A stretch of DNA of 7,522 nt from Planctomycetota bacterium. Its GTDB lineage: Bacteria > Planctomycetota > Phycisphaerae > Sedimentisphaerales > Anaerohalosphaeraceae. The stretch is from contig JAAYQH010000474.1 of NCBI GenBank assembly GCA_012519365.1, forward strand, positions 1 to 7,522, in the 5' to 3' direction. Below are positions 1 to 6,249 of the stretch, in pieces; positions within the stretch are counted from its first letter, which is position 1; each line of letters opens with the position of its first letter. The position numbers and the translations under genes were made by a program. The notes under the pieces were generated by a model. That model was given only the letters and a program-made list of their open reading frames with translations, did no database searches and had not been told where the DNA came from.

Positions 1-2
1 AC

Positions 3-104
3 CGCGAGGCGCGGATCGGGCATACCAAAAAGACGCTCGCCGAGCTTCAACGATTAAACATAAATGTAAAACAATTGAGGTCATGTGTGCCTCATGATCC
101 GTAA
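3..104 (+). CDS. Possible C-terminal tail of a convergent plus-strand gene (partial, doubtful)
   Basis: One plus-strand frame is open from the left edge to a TAA at 102-104 and gives a helix-like tail (TKKTLAELQRLNINVKQLRS). The first 50 bases are GC-rich with high third-position GC in this frame, and base composition drops sharply afterwards, as it often does near a gene end. The piece is too short to identify, and other frames are open over part of it: another plus frame ends at TAA 55-57, and one minus frame is open from about position 55 to the left edge. This is a suggestion only. Confidence 0.2.
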   Translation, partial: REARIGHTKKTLAELQRLNINVKQLRSCVPHDP

Positions 105-202
105 CTATTTGCGCTGTAGTACTAAATATTTATCTAAAAGGATTCGGACGAGATAACAAAAAACCCTTAAGGCATAGATCTTCGAGTCCTCTGGGGGTAT
201 TT
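105..202. other. Intergenic, AT-rich stretch downstream of the operon
   Basis: No open frame of note is present. It includes the weak terminator-like inverted repeat at 158-204 and a short tRNA T-arm-like string (ttcgagtcc at 181-189) without the rest of a tRNA. Nothing else stands out. Confidence 0.5.
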
Positions 203-204
203 TT
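158..204. terminator. Weak candidate bidirectional terminator after ruvX-pgl
   Basis: The arms aaaaaaccc (158-166) and gggtattttt (195-204) can pair with one mismatch around a loop of about 28 nt. On the minus strand the GGG is followed by six T; on the plus strand the GGG is followed by TATTTTTA. The second arm reaches into the ruvX-pgl stop codon (203-205). The long loop and low GC of the stem make this weak. It would suit the end of an operon facing a convergent gene. Confidence 0.28.
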
Positions 205-1399
205 ATTCGTGCTGTTCGGTGTTGTTTAAGACAGTTTGAGGCAACAGGGCGGCGGCATCCTGATCAATGAGCCAGCGTACTTTTTCCAGCACCGGCCATA
301 AGAGGTATGCCGGATAACGGTGCGGGTCCGGCGAGCCGGTAAACAAGTCGCGGAGAATCGGGGCTTTTTCCTTCCCTTCCACCAGTATCATCAGACGGCG
401 GGCATTTTGCAACACCGGCGGGGTCAACGTAACGCGATTGAAATTGGATTCGGTAAACACCGGCCACGTCAAATCGTCCGTCACCGATAATGCCGGATCA
501 TTCGGCAGCAACGAGGCGATATGTCCGTCCTGCCCAAGGCCAAGAACAATCAGGTCAAACACAGGCACCGTGCCTTCCGAACAGCCAAACACATTGCGTA
601 AAATCGTTTGATACACATCGGCCGCTTTGACGCAATCGTCATACTCACCGTGGACGCGAAAAATCTGTTCTGGCGGAATAGGGACAGCCTTCAGAAACGT
701 CTCCCTTGCCAAGGCGTAGTTGCTGTGCGGTGAATCCGGCGGCACACACCGTTCATCCGCCCAAAAAATGAACGTCTTGTCCCAGGGAACTTGCTCGGCA
801 AACTCCGGCTGTGCCAGATGCTCAAAAAATAAACGGGGTGTCTTTCCGCCTGAAATCGCCGCATAAAAACGGCCGTGCTGAGCGGCGGCTTCTTTTGCGG
901 CGGCTATAAATTCCTCTGCGGCTCTGCGGGCCAGTGCCCTCGGTGAAGCAAACCGCACGAGACGAGGGCAAGCGGACGGTTTTATGTTCTGCCGGCGCTC
1001 ATCCAAAAACGATTGCAGGATTACCGACGCGGCAACGGCATCGCGACGTTTTTTCTTTTGTCCACGAGTTAATTGACCGGCTGGAAACAAAGACTCGGCT
1101 GCATAGCTGCTAAGCCGCTCATCGTAAAACTCAATTGGTTTTGAAATCAGGGCGGACAAGAGTTCAGCAAATGTTCGTACCCGTTGGGCCCGGGGGCCTT
1201 CTCGGCCGTCCATATTCAGCGGCAATCCCAGCACAACCGCATCGACGGCCTGTTCAGCCGTAATGTGCGCGATTCGCTCGGCCAGATAGATCGGGTTCTC
1301 CGTTTCAATGACCGTCAACGGGTTGGCCAGCGTGGCGTCAGCATCCGAAACAGCCAGCCCCGTTCGTTTGTCGCCGTAATCAATGCCTAAAAAACGCAT
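203..1399 (-). CDS. ruvX-pgl: RuvX/YqgF nuclease fused to 6-phosphogluconolactonase (bifunctional, 398 aa)
   Basis: One uninterrupted frame encodes two complete families. Residues 1-137 are RuvX/YqgF, an RNase H-like nuclease known for pre-16S rRNA 5' maturation and proposed as a Holliday junction resolvase. It opens with LGIDYGDKRTGLAV (Asp7), has GLPLNMDG at 58-65, DERLSS at 93-98 and RRDAVAASVILQ at 118-129 (Asp120), so the expected acidic residues are present. Residues about 145-398 are a DevB/SOL-type 6-phosphogluconolactonase, which hydrolyses 6-phosphogluconolactone in the cytosolic oxidative pentose phosphate pathway. Its motifs are SGGKTP (183-188), WADERC (213-218), SNYALARE (from 226), GLGQDGHIASLLP (287-299) and EGKEKAPIL (341-349). 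Both halves have normal family length, with only about 8-10 residues between them. The start is the ATG at 1399, which gives the canonical RuvX N-terminus. The frame stays open further upstream, to 1486, but only inside manC. The ATG lies 8 nt after the manC stop without a Shine-Dalgarno, suggesting translational coupling. Domain identities are confident; whether the protein stays fused in the cell is not known. Confidence 0.9.
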   Translation of the reverse strand: MRFLGIDYGDKRTGLAVSDADATLANPLTVIETENPIYLAERIAHITAEQAVDAVVLGLPLNMDGREGPRAQRVRTFAELLSALISKPIEFYDERLSSYAAESLFPAGQLTRGQKKKRRDAVAASVILQSFLDERRQNIKPSACPRLVRFASPRALARRAAEEFIAAAKEAAAQHGRFYAAISGGKTPRLFFEHLAQPEFAEQVPWDKTFIFWADERCVPPDSPHSNYALARETFLKAVPIPPEQIFRVHGEYDDCVKAADVYQTILRNVFGCSEGTVPVFDLIVLGLGQDGHIASLLPNDPALSVTDDLTWPVFTESNFNRVTLTPPVLQNARRLMILVEGKEKAPILRDLFTGSPDPHRYPAYLLWPVLEKVRWLIDQDAAALLPQTVLNNTEQHE

Positions 1400-1407
1400 A
1401 ATCGTGC

Positions 1408-2496
1408 TTAGAGGAATTTTTCTTGTCCATGCCGCTGTATCTGTTCCAGCAGGTCTTGGATCCGGCGCGCCTGGGTTGCCGGACACACCAGTGTGGCATC
1501 CGGACTGTGGGCCACAATCATATTATCAAGCCCGATCAGGGCGATCAAATGGTTCTTGTCTTCGGTAACTACAATGTTGTTTTTACAGTCCAACAGTTCG
1601 ATATGTTCGGCTACGACAATGTTGTTATCCGCATCGGAGCGGATAATATCGCCCAATGCCGCAAACGAACCCAAATCAAGCCACCGACAATCCAACGGAA
1701 TCGCATATACGTTCGTCGCTTTTTCCAACACCGCATAATCAATACTGATTTTGGGCAGGCGGCCGAACCATTCTTTCAGCGTCATACGCTGCTGCGGTGT
1801 ACCCCAGTCGAGCTGAATATTTCGCAACGGTTCGATGCAGTCCGGCAGATAACGCCGAAGCTGTTCCAGAATTGTCCGACACTTCCAGACGAACATCCCT
1901 GAATTCCAATAGTACCGGCCGCTTTCGACATAGCGGTAAGCGGTTGCTTCATCCGGTTTTTCCTGAAAGGTTTCGACCCTGCGAACAGCATCGCGGGATT
2001 CGGCAAAAGGCACCGGATCGCCGAGTTTGATATAGCCGAATTGGGTGCTTGGAAACGTCGGCTTAACAGCAAACGTCACCAGCGCTTCGGGGCGTTCATG
2101 GACAAACGACAGGCCGGTGCGAAGCGCAGTTTCGAAGACTTCCGGCGGCTCCAGAATCTGGTCGGCGGTCATCACTGCCATCGTGGAATCCGCATCAAAT
2201 TTGCTCAAAATGGCCGCTGCCAGCCCAATCGCTCCGGCAGTATCGCGAACAACCGGTTCGGCGATCACATTATCTTCCGGCAGTTCCAGAAGATTTTCGC
2301 GAACCGCATCGACAAAATCCTCGTTGGTCAGAACCAAGATATTGCGCAGATCAAAACTCCGCTGCAGCCGTTCAAAGCAGCTTCGCAAAAGTGTTTGTCC
2401 GTTCAGAATGCGAAGAACCTGCTTGGGACGTTTTTGGCGGCTCAACGGCCACAACCGTTTTCCCGTCCCGCCGGCCAGGATTACCGCAAACTCCAT
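1408..2496 (-). CDS. manC: Mannose-1-phosphate guanylyltransferase (GDP-mannose pyrophosphorylase), 362 aa
   Basis: This enzyme makes GDP-mannose from mannose-1-phosphate and GTP in the cytosol, supplying mannosyl and fucosyl donors for surface glycans. The nucleotidyltransferase signature GGTGKRLWPLSR is at residues 9-20, followed by KRPKQ (22-26), EPVVRDTAGAIG (80-91), TADQ (110-113), FGYIKLG (153-159), EKPD (179-182), YWNSGMFVW (196-204) and SIDYAVLEK (251-259) with WLDLGSF (272-278). All are in family order. The length fits the short single-function type (ManC/RfbM without the C-terminal isomerase cupin of AlgA-like enzymes). The usual PADH motif reads TADQ here. The ATG at 2496 is preceded by AGAGAGGA with a 9-nt spacer, which fixes the start. 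It lies 47 bp after pgi and 8 nt before the ruvX-pgl start, consistent with one transcript. Pgi supplies fructose-6-P, the metabolic source of mannose phosphates. A related hexose-1-P nucleotidyltransferase is possible but the mannose type fits best. Confidence 0.93.
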   Translation of the reverse strand: MEFAVILAGGTGKRLWPLSRQKRPKQVLRILNGQTLLRSCFERLQRSFDLRNILVLTNEDFVDAVRENLLELPEDNVIAEPVVRDTAGAIGLAAAILSKFDADSTMAVMTADQILEPPEVFETALRTGLSFVHERPEALVTFAVKPTFPSTQFGYIKLGDPVPFAESRDAVRRVETFQEKPDEATAYRYVESGRYYWNSGMFVWKCRTILEQLRRYLPDCIEPLRNIQLDWGTPQQRMTLKEWFGRLPKISIDYAVLEKATNVYAIPLDCRWLDLGSFAALGDIIRSDADNNIVVAEHIELLDCKNNIVVTEDKNHLIALIGLDNMIVAHSPDATLVCPATQARRIQDLLEQIQRHGQEKFL

Positions 2497-2505
2497 AGGT
2501 CAAGG

Positions 2506-2513
2506 TCCTCTCT
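2506..2513 (-). promoter_or_regulatory. Ribosome binding site of manC
   Basis: On the minus strand this reads AGAGAGGA, a good Shine-Dalgarno, 9 nt before the ATG at 2496. It supports that start and independent initiation of manC after pgi. Confidence 0.75.
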
Positions 2514-2543
2514 GGAAAAAGATTAAATTGTCGGTTTTGGTTT

Positions 2544-3953
2544 TTAAACCAGAAACGCTTTGTCCATCGTTGCGACCGGTCGGATTTTTTCGGCCAGCGC
2601 CTCTGTGCCCGGCTTGTCCATCAGGGCAAAGGTCGCGTCTTTTCCCAATTCCACCGCCGGCTGGTCGTACGCGTTGATGTGAAACAGCAAGCCTGCCAGC
2701 GATGTCGTCACTTCGAACAAATAAATGAACTGACCTACTGTGGAGGCGTCAAGTGCATCAAACAATACCGTCAGGCACGGCCGTTTGTCGTGCAGCAAGG
2801 CATACTCTGTGGCCGTTTTTTCGGCGTTCAACAGGCGGGACATCGGCTGGGCGGACAAATAGTCCAGTTCCGGTGCTGTCTTCGGTGCCGGTCCGATAGT
2901 AACATCCCGACTAAAATGCGCCACTTGTAAAAAGGTAAACAGTTTGTCATTCGGCCCTTCGCGATACAACTGCACCTGGCTGTGCTGGTCAGTTGTCCCC
3001 AGGGCTTTGACCGGCGTAGGGCCGACGCAGACTTCTTTACCGTCCAGATCGAATCGTTTGCCCAGGCTTTCGGCCCACAATTGCCGATACCAGTCGGACA
3101 AATCTTTCAGCGAATAGGAATAAGGCATCATCACGGAAATATGCTTGCCGCGCGTGTAGTAATGCCAATTGATCGCTGCATTCAGGGCTGCGGGGTTTTC
3201 GAAAAACGCCTCATTGCTGCATCGTTTATCCATTGCCCTGGCCCCGGCCAGCAGCGCATCGATATCAATGCCGCACACAGCCGCACTGAGCAGCCCGACG
3301 GGACTTAGCACGCTGAATCGTCCGCCTACGCCGTCCGGCACTTCAAGCGTTCGCAACCCCGCCGCATCGGCGATTTTGCGAAGGGTGCCCGATTTGGCAT
3401 CCGCGGTGGCGATAACCTGTTTCTTCAGGCCATCGGGGCCGAGTTTTTTCTCGATCAACTCAAAAATCACCAGCATCTGGGCAGCGGTTTCGGCGGTACG
3501 GCCGGACTTGCTGATGACGTTGAAAATAGTTTTGTCCAGTTTGTCGCCCACCCACTCAAGAAAACTGCCGAACTGATGCGGATCGACATTGTCGAACACA
3601 AACAAACGCGGGCCGTTGCGCTGCTTATCGTCCAGATTGTACATATAAGGATTCAGCGCCGTTTGCAGGGCGATATTGCCAAGCGCTGAACCGCCGATGC
3701 CCAACACAACAAAATTTTCACAATCCTGCCGAATAAACTGAGCCATCGTTTTGACTTGCTGAGGATAGGTTTCATTATACGGCAGGTCGCGGTAGGGGGT
3801 CTGGCCTGCGTTCCGCTGCCGGTTCAGTTCGACAATCCGCGGCGCGGTTGTTTGTGCCAGCTGCTCAAACTGCGATTTCGAGATTCCATGTTCCGGACCG
3901 ATTACGTCAGAGGTTACGTTTTTGTAATACAAATGGATGCTGTTTTTTGTCAC
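2544..3953 (-). CDS. pgi: Glucose-6-phosphate isomerase, 469 aa
   Basis: Pgi catalyses glucose-6-phosphate to fructose-6-phosphate interconversion in glycolysis and gluconeogenesis (cytosol). Two SIS-type domains are visible: VLGIGGSALG at residues 83-92, the phosphate-binding loop ISKSGRTAET (147-156) and the PGI signature GVGGRFSVLSPVGLL (208-222). Family catalytic residues are present as Glu295 in LWAESLGK, His324 in TDQHSQVQL and Lys438 in QPAVELGK. The length is close to the roughly 450-residue Bacillus-type enzymes rather than the roughly 550-residue E. coli type. The start is a GTG at 3953, supported by GGAGA 7 nt upstream. It gives an N-terminus leading into VIGPEHGI, which is typical of the family. 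The phosphate loop carries Arg152 where Thr or Gly is usual. The gene follows uvrD by 97 bp, the largest gap in the cluster, and precedes manC by 47 bp. The intergenic palindrome at 4006-4019 could regulate it. Confidence 0.96.
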   Translation of the reverse strand: MTKNSIHLYYKNVTSDVIGPEHGISKSQFEQLAQTTAPRIVELNRQRNAGQTPYRDLPYNETYPQQVKTMAQFIRQDCENFVVLGIGGSALGNIALQTALNPYMYNLDDKQRNGPRLFVFDNVDPHQFGSFLEWVGDKLDKTIFNVISKSGRTAETAAQMLVIFELIEKKLGPDGLKKQVIATADAKSGTLRKIADAAGLRTLEVPDGVGGRFSVLSPVGLLSAAVCGIDIDALLAGARAMDKRCSNEAFFENPAALNAAINWHYYTRGKHISVMMPYSYSLKDLSDWYRQLWAESLGKRFDLDGKEVCVGPTPVKALGTTDQHSQVQLYREGPNDKLFTFLQVAHFSRDVTIGPAPKTAPELDYLSAQPMSRLLNAEKTATEYALLHDKRPCLTVLFDALDASTVGQFIYLFEVTTSLAGLLFHINAYDQPAVELGKDATFALMDKPGTEALAEKIRPVATMDKAFLV

Positions 3954-3960
3954 GTTCCTG

Positions 3961-3965
3961 TCTCC
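3961..3965 (-). promoter_or_regulatory. Ribosome binding site deciding the GTG start of pgi
   Basis: The minus strand reads GGAGA, with 7 nt before the GTG at 3953. No ATG occurs near the N-terminus in this frame, so this site is the main evidence for the GTG start. Confidence 0.7.
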
Positions 3966-3980
3966 GCTAACGATTGTTTG

Positions 3981-4007
3981 AAGGGATGAACCGTCAGGGT
4001 CATCCTT
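3981..4007. repeat. Imperfect inverted repeat (hairpin) between uvrD and pgi
   Basis: The arms are aagggatga (3981-3989) and tcatcctt (4000-4007), eight pairs with one bulged base and a 10-nt loop. No T-run follows on either strand, so it does not look like an intrinsic terminator. It could be an RNA structure in the uvrD-pgi leader, a processing site or chance. Confidence 0.4.
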
Positions 4008-4019
4008 GTGTTAACACAA
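4006..4019. promoter_or_regulatory. Perfect 14-bp palindrome, candidate operator upstream of pgi
   Basis: TTGTGTTAACACAA is identical to its reverse complement. It lies in the 97-bp uvrD-pgi gap, 53 bp upstream of the pgi GTG, a plausible operator position. The TTGTG/CACAA half-sites resemble those of the Rex redox repressor, but Rex sites are known to be 18 bp (half-sites further apart), so this would not be a standard one. I could not define a convincing -35/-10 pair next to it. The regulator, if any, is unknown. Confidence 0.4.
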
Positions 4020-4050
4020 CTTGACGTCGCCCTGAAACACAGCCGGCGTT

Positions 4051-6219
4051 TTACCTGCCGATACGTTCCAGATTCGCGTATTTTACCAAGAGCGATTTTG
4101 TGTGTCCAGAATTGAATCGGACCACCACGATACTATCAGCTCCCATATCCAGATATTCTTTGACGCGTCCCAGACCGAATTTGCTGTGCTGAACCAGCTC
4201 ATTGACGCGGAAAGTCCCTGGCCAAGAACCGGCCGCTGCGTTTGAAGGCCCCGAGGCGGACAGGGATGTCGGGTGTTCGTCGGTTCCCCAGTCCTCACTG
4301 AAATCACCGTTTTGCTCTCCTTCGAAACCGATTTCATACAAAAACGGCGACGGCGTGGACCGAATAAACTGCCCCCGCAAAACACGATGGCGAGCATAAC
4401 TTAAATGCAGATACTTTCGGGCGCGAGTCATCCCGACAAACAGCAATCGGCGTTCTTCCTCGATGTCCTCTTTGCCGCCGTCCAGACTGCGTTCGTGGGG
4501 CAGGATTCCTTCTTCCAGGCCGATGATAAACACATAATCAAACTCCAGCCCCTTGGCCGCATGCAGCGTCATCAGCGAAATCCGCCCGGCTTGAGGATCA
4601 TAAGCGTCTGTGTCGCTATAGAGCGCGATCGTCTGCATATAATCGATCAGGGAGGGGCTTTCCGTGTGACTGTCGTATTCCGCTGCGGCATTGATCAGTT
4701 CATTGACATTGTCGATAGCGCTTTGCGCGTCCCGGTCGGCGGTTTTCAGCGCATCGGCATACCCCGTCTCGGCAAACACACAATCCATCAGCGGACCGAC
4801 GGGTCCGTTGATGTCCTGTCGAAATTTGTCAATCATTGCGGCGAATGCCTTTAACCGCTTCTGAGTGGGGTGATTGATAGCGGGTACCTGCTCGGCCTGT
4901 GCGGCCGCCTCGAGCAGACTGAGCCCCATTTTCCGGCCATAGTCCTCAAGTCGCTGAACCGAGGTTTTTCCAATGCCGCGTGGGTGCGTACCCACGGCTC
5001 GCTGAAAGGCGATGTCGTCTTTGGGGTTGACGATCAGTTTCAGATAGCTAAGCATATCACGGATTTCTTTACGGGCGTAAAACTCCACCCCTCGCACCAC
5101 TTGATACGGCAAACGATCCCGAATCAGTGATTCTTCAATCGTTCGACTCATCGAGTTGACGCGAAAGAATACGGCGATTTCGTTGGGGTCAACGCCCTCA
5201 TTGATCAGGGCCTTGATACGTTCAGCCACATGACGGGTTTCGTGGGCCTCATCTTCACAAGTTTGAATGACCACCGGTTCGCCGGCCGGTCGTGTGGCGA
5301 TCAAGTCCTTATGTTTGCGCTGGGTGTTGACACGGATCAATCGGGAGGCTTTTTCCAGAATATTCGGCGTCGAACGAAAATTCTCTTCCAATTTGACCAC
5401 CACCGCCTCCGGCCAGTCTTTCTCAAACGCCAGAATGTTTTGAATATCTGCACCGCGCCAGCGGTAAATCGACTGGTCGGGGTCGCCGGTCACGCAGATG
5501 TTTCGATGCGTTAACGCCAGTCCCTTGGCGATTTGATACTGGGCGTGGTTGGTGTCTTGGTATTCATCGACCAGCAGATAGCGGAAGCGATTGCTCAACT
5601 CCATCCGCACATCAGGATAATCCCGCAGAAGGAACGCCGTTTTTAACAGCAAATCGTCAAAATCCACCGCGTTATTCTGCCGTAACAGGGCCTGATATTT
5701 GGCGTAAATGCGGGCAGCGTATTTGCTGAAATAATCGTTTGCTCGGGCGGCAAAGGCTGTTTCGTCTTCCAGATCATTTTTGAGGTTAGAAATATAATCC
5801 AGCATTCGCGCCGGCGTAAAGTTGCCGGTATCAATCTGGCAGGCGGCAATGGCCTCTTTCATACACCGCTTTTGATCGTCGACGTCATAGATGGTGAAAT
5901 TCTGTCCGATACCCGCCTGTTCGGCATAACGCCTGAGGATGCGAACACAAAGGGCGTGAAATGTGCTGACATAAACGCCTGCCGAGCAGGTGCTCTGTTC
6001 AACACGCAGGCGCATTTCCTCGGCGGCTTTATTGGTAAACGTTATCGCACAAATGTGATATGGCCGAACACCGGATTCAATCAGTGCCGCGATGCGACAC
6101 GTAATCACCCGCGTTTTGCCGCTGCCCGGGCCGGCCAGGACCAAAAGCGGACCGGTTTTATGAAAAACCGCCTTCCGTTGAGATTCCGTGAGTTTGTCAA
6201 TGGATACCGCTGAAGTCAA
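4051..6219 (-). CDS. uvrD: UvrD/PcrA-type 3'-5' DNA helicase (SF1A), 722 aa
   Basis: This is an ATP-dependent superfamily 1A helicase acting in nucleotide excision repair, removal of recombination intermediates and transcription-replication conflicts. All helicase motifs are visible in order: Q motif LTESQRKAV (10-18), Walker A AGPGSGKT (29-36), Ia AITFTNKAAEEM (58-69), Ib STFHALC (85-91), II DEYQD (218-222), III GDPDQSIYRWRGA (245-257), IV LEENFRS (277-283), V TLHAAKGLEFDYVF (551-564) and VI RLLFVGMTRAR (591-601). An acidic, Ser/Gly-rich linker (about 630-667) leads to a C-terminal Tudor-like domain (NELVQHSKFGLGRV, 673-686), which in PcrA/UvrD contacts RNA polymerase. The length matches PcrA/UvrD (about 720-730). 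The start is the TTG at 6219: AAGGAGA ends 5 nt before it, and no ATG or GTG lies nearby ahead of the Q motif. The gene sits 30 bp after the unknown upstream gene, so the two are probably cotranscribed. UvrD versus PcrA naming cannot be decided from sequence alone; Rep is less likely given the Tudor tail. Confidence 0.96.
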   Translation of the reverse strand: MTSAVSIDKLTESQRKAVFHKTGPLLVLAGPGSGKTRVITCRIAALIESGVRPYHICAITFTNKAAEEMRLRVEQSTCSAGVYVSTFHALCVRILRRYAEQAGIGQNFTIYDVDDQKRCMKEAIAACQIDTGNFTPARMLDYISNLKNDLEDETAFAARANDYFSKYAARIYAKYQALLRQNNAVDFDDLLLKTAFLLRDYPDVRMELSNRFRYLLVDEYQDTNHAQYQIAKGLALTHRNICVTGDPDQSIYRWRGADIQNILAFEKDWPEAVVVKLEENFRSTPNILEKASRLIRVNTQRKHKDLIATRPAGEPVVIQTCEDEAHETRHVAERIKALINEGVDPNEIAVFFRVNSMSRTIEESLIRDRLPYQVVRGVEFYARKEIRDMLSYLKLIVNPKDDIAFQRAVGTHPRGIGKTSVQRLEDYGRKMGLSLLEAAAQAEQVPAINHPTQKRLKAFAAMIDKFRQDINGPVGPLMDCVFAETGYADALKTADRDAQSAIDNVNELINAAAEYDSHTESPSLIDYMQTIALYSDTDAYDPQAGRISLMTLHAAKGLEFDYVFIIGLEEGILPHERSLDGGKEDIEEERRLLFVGMTRARKYLHLSYARHRVLRGQFIRSTPSPFLYEIGFEGEQNGDFSEDWGTDEHPTSLSASGPSNAAAGSWPGTFRVNELVQHSKFGLGRVKEYLDMGADSIVVVRFNSGHTKSLLVKYANLERIGR

Positions 6220-6224
6220 AGCTG

Positions 6225-6231
6225 TCTCCTT
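6225..6231 (-). promoter_or_regulatory. Strong ribosome binding site deciding the TTG start of uvrD
   Basis: The minus strand reads AAGGAGA, near the consensus Shine-Dalgarno, ending 5 nt before the TTG at 6219. It lies in the 30-bp gap after the unknown gene and argues that uvrD really starts at a rare TTG codon. Confidence 0.8.
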
Positions 6232-6249
6232 GTTATGTCTGAATCTTTA

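Noticed and set aside
2..14. Small GC hairpin ccgcg-agg-cgcgg at the left edge.
   Set aside because: It has a 5-bp stem and 3-nt loop with no following T-run, in GC-rich, possibly coding sequence; too short to interpret.
76..94. Inverted repeat tgagg…cctca with a 9-nt loop.
   Set aside because: A five-pair stem without flanking extension or a T-run is expected by chance.
1049..1054. Run of six A on the minus strand in ruvX (KKKRRD) as a possible frameshift site.
   Set aside because: Conserved RuvX motifs lie in the same frame on both sides of the run, so no shift has happened there.
1400..1486. The ruvX-pgl frame can be extended upstream to an ATG at 1486, adding 29 residues.
   Set aside because: The extension lies inside manC in another frame, and its residues do not resemble a RuvX N-terminus. 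The ATG at 1399 gives the canonical MRFLGIDYG start.
2539..2550. Near-palindrome ggtttttaaacc over the pgi stop codon.
   Set aside because: The loop would be only 2 nt, so it cannot form a normal hairpin, and it is not a perfect palindrome.
2045..2677. Plus-strand open frame of 210 codons across the manC-pgi junction.
   Set aside because: It overlaps two well-identified genes on the opposite strand and its Ser/Arg/Pro-rich composition is typical of a shadow frame.
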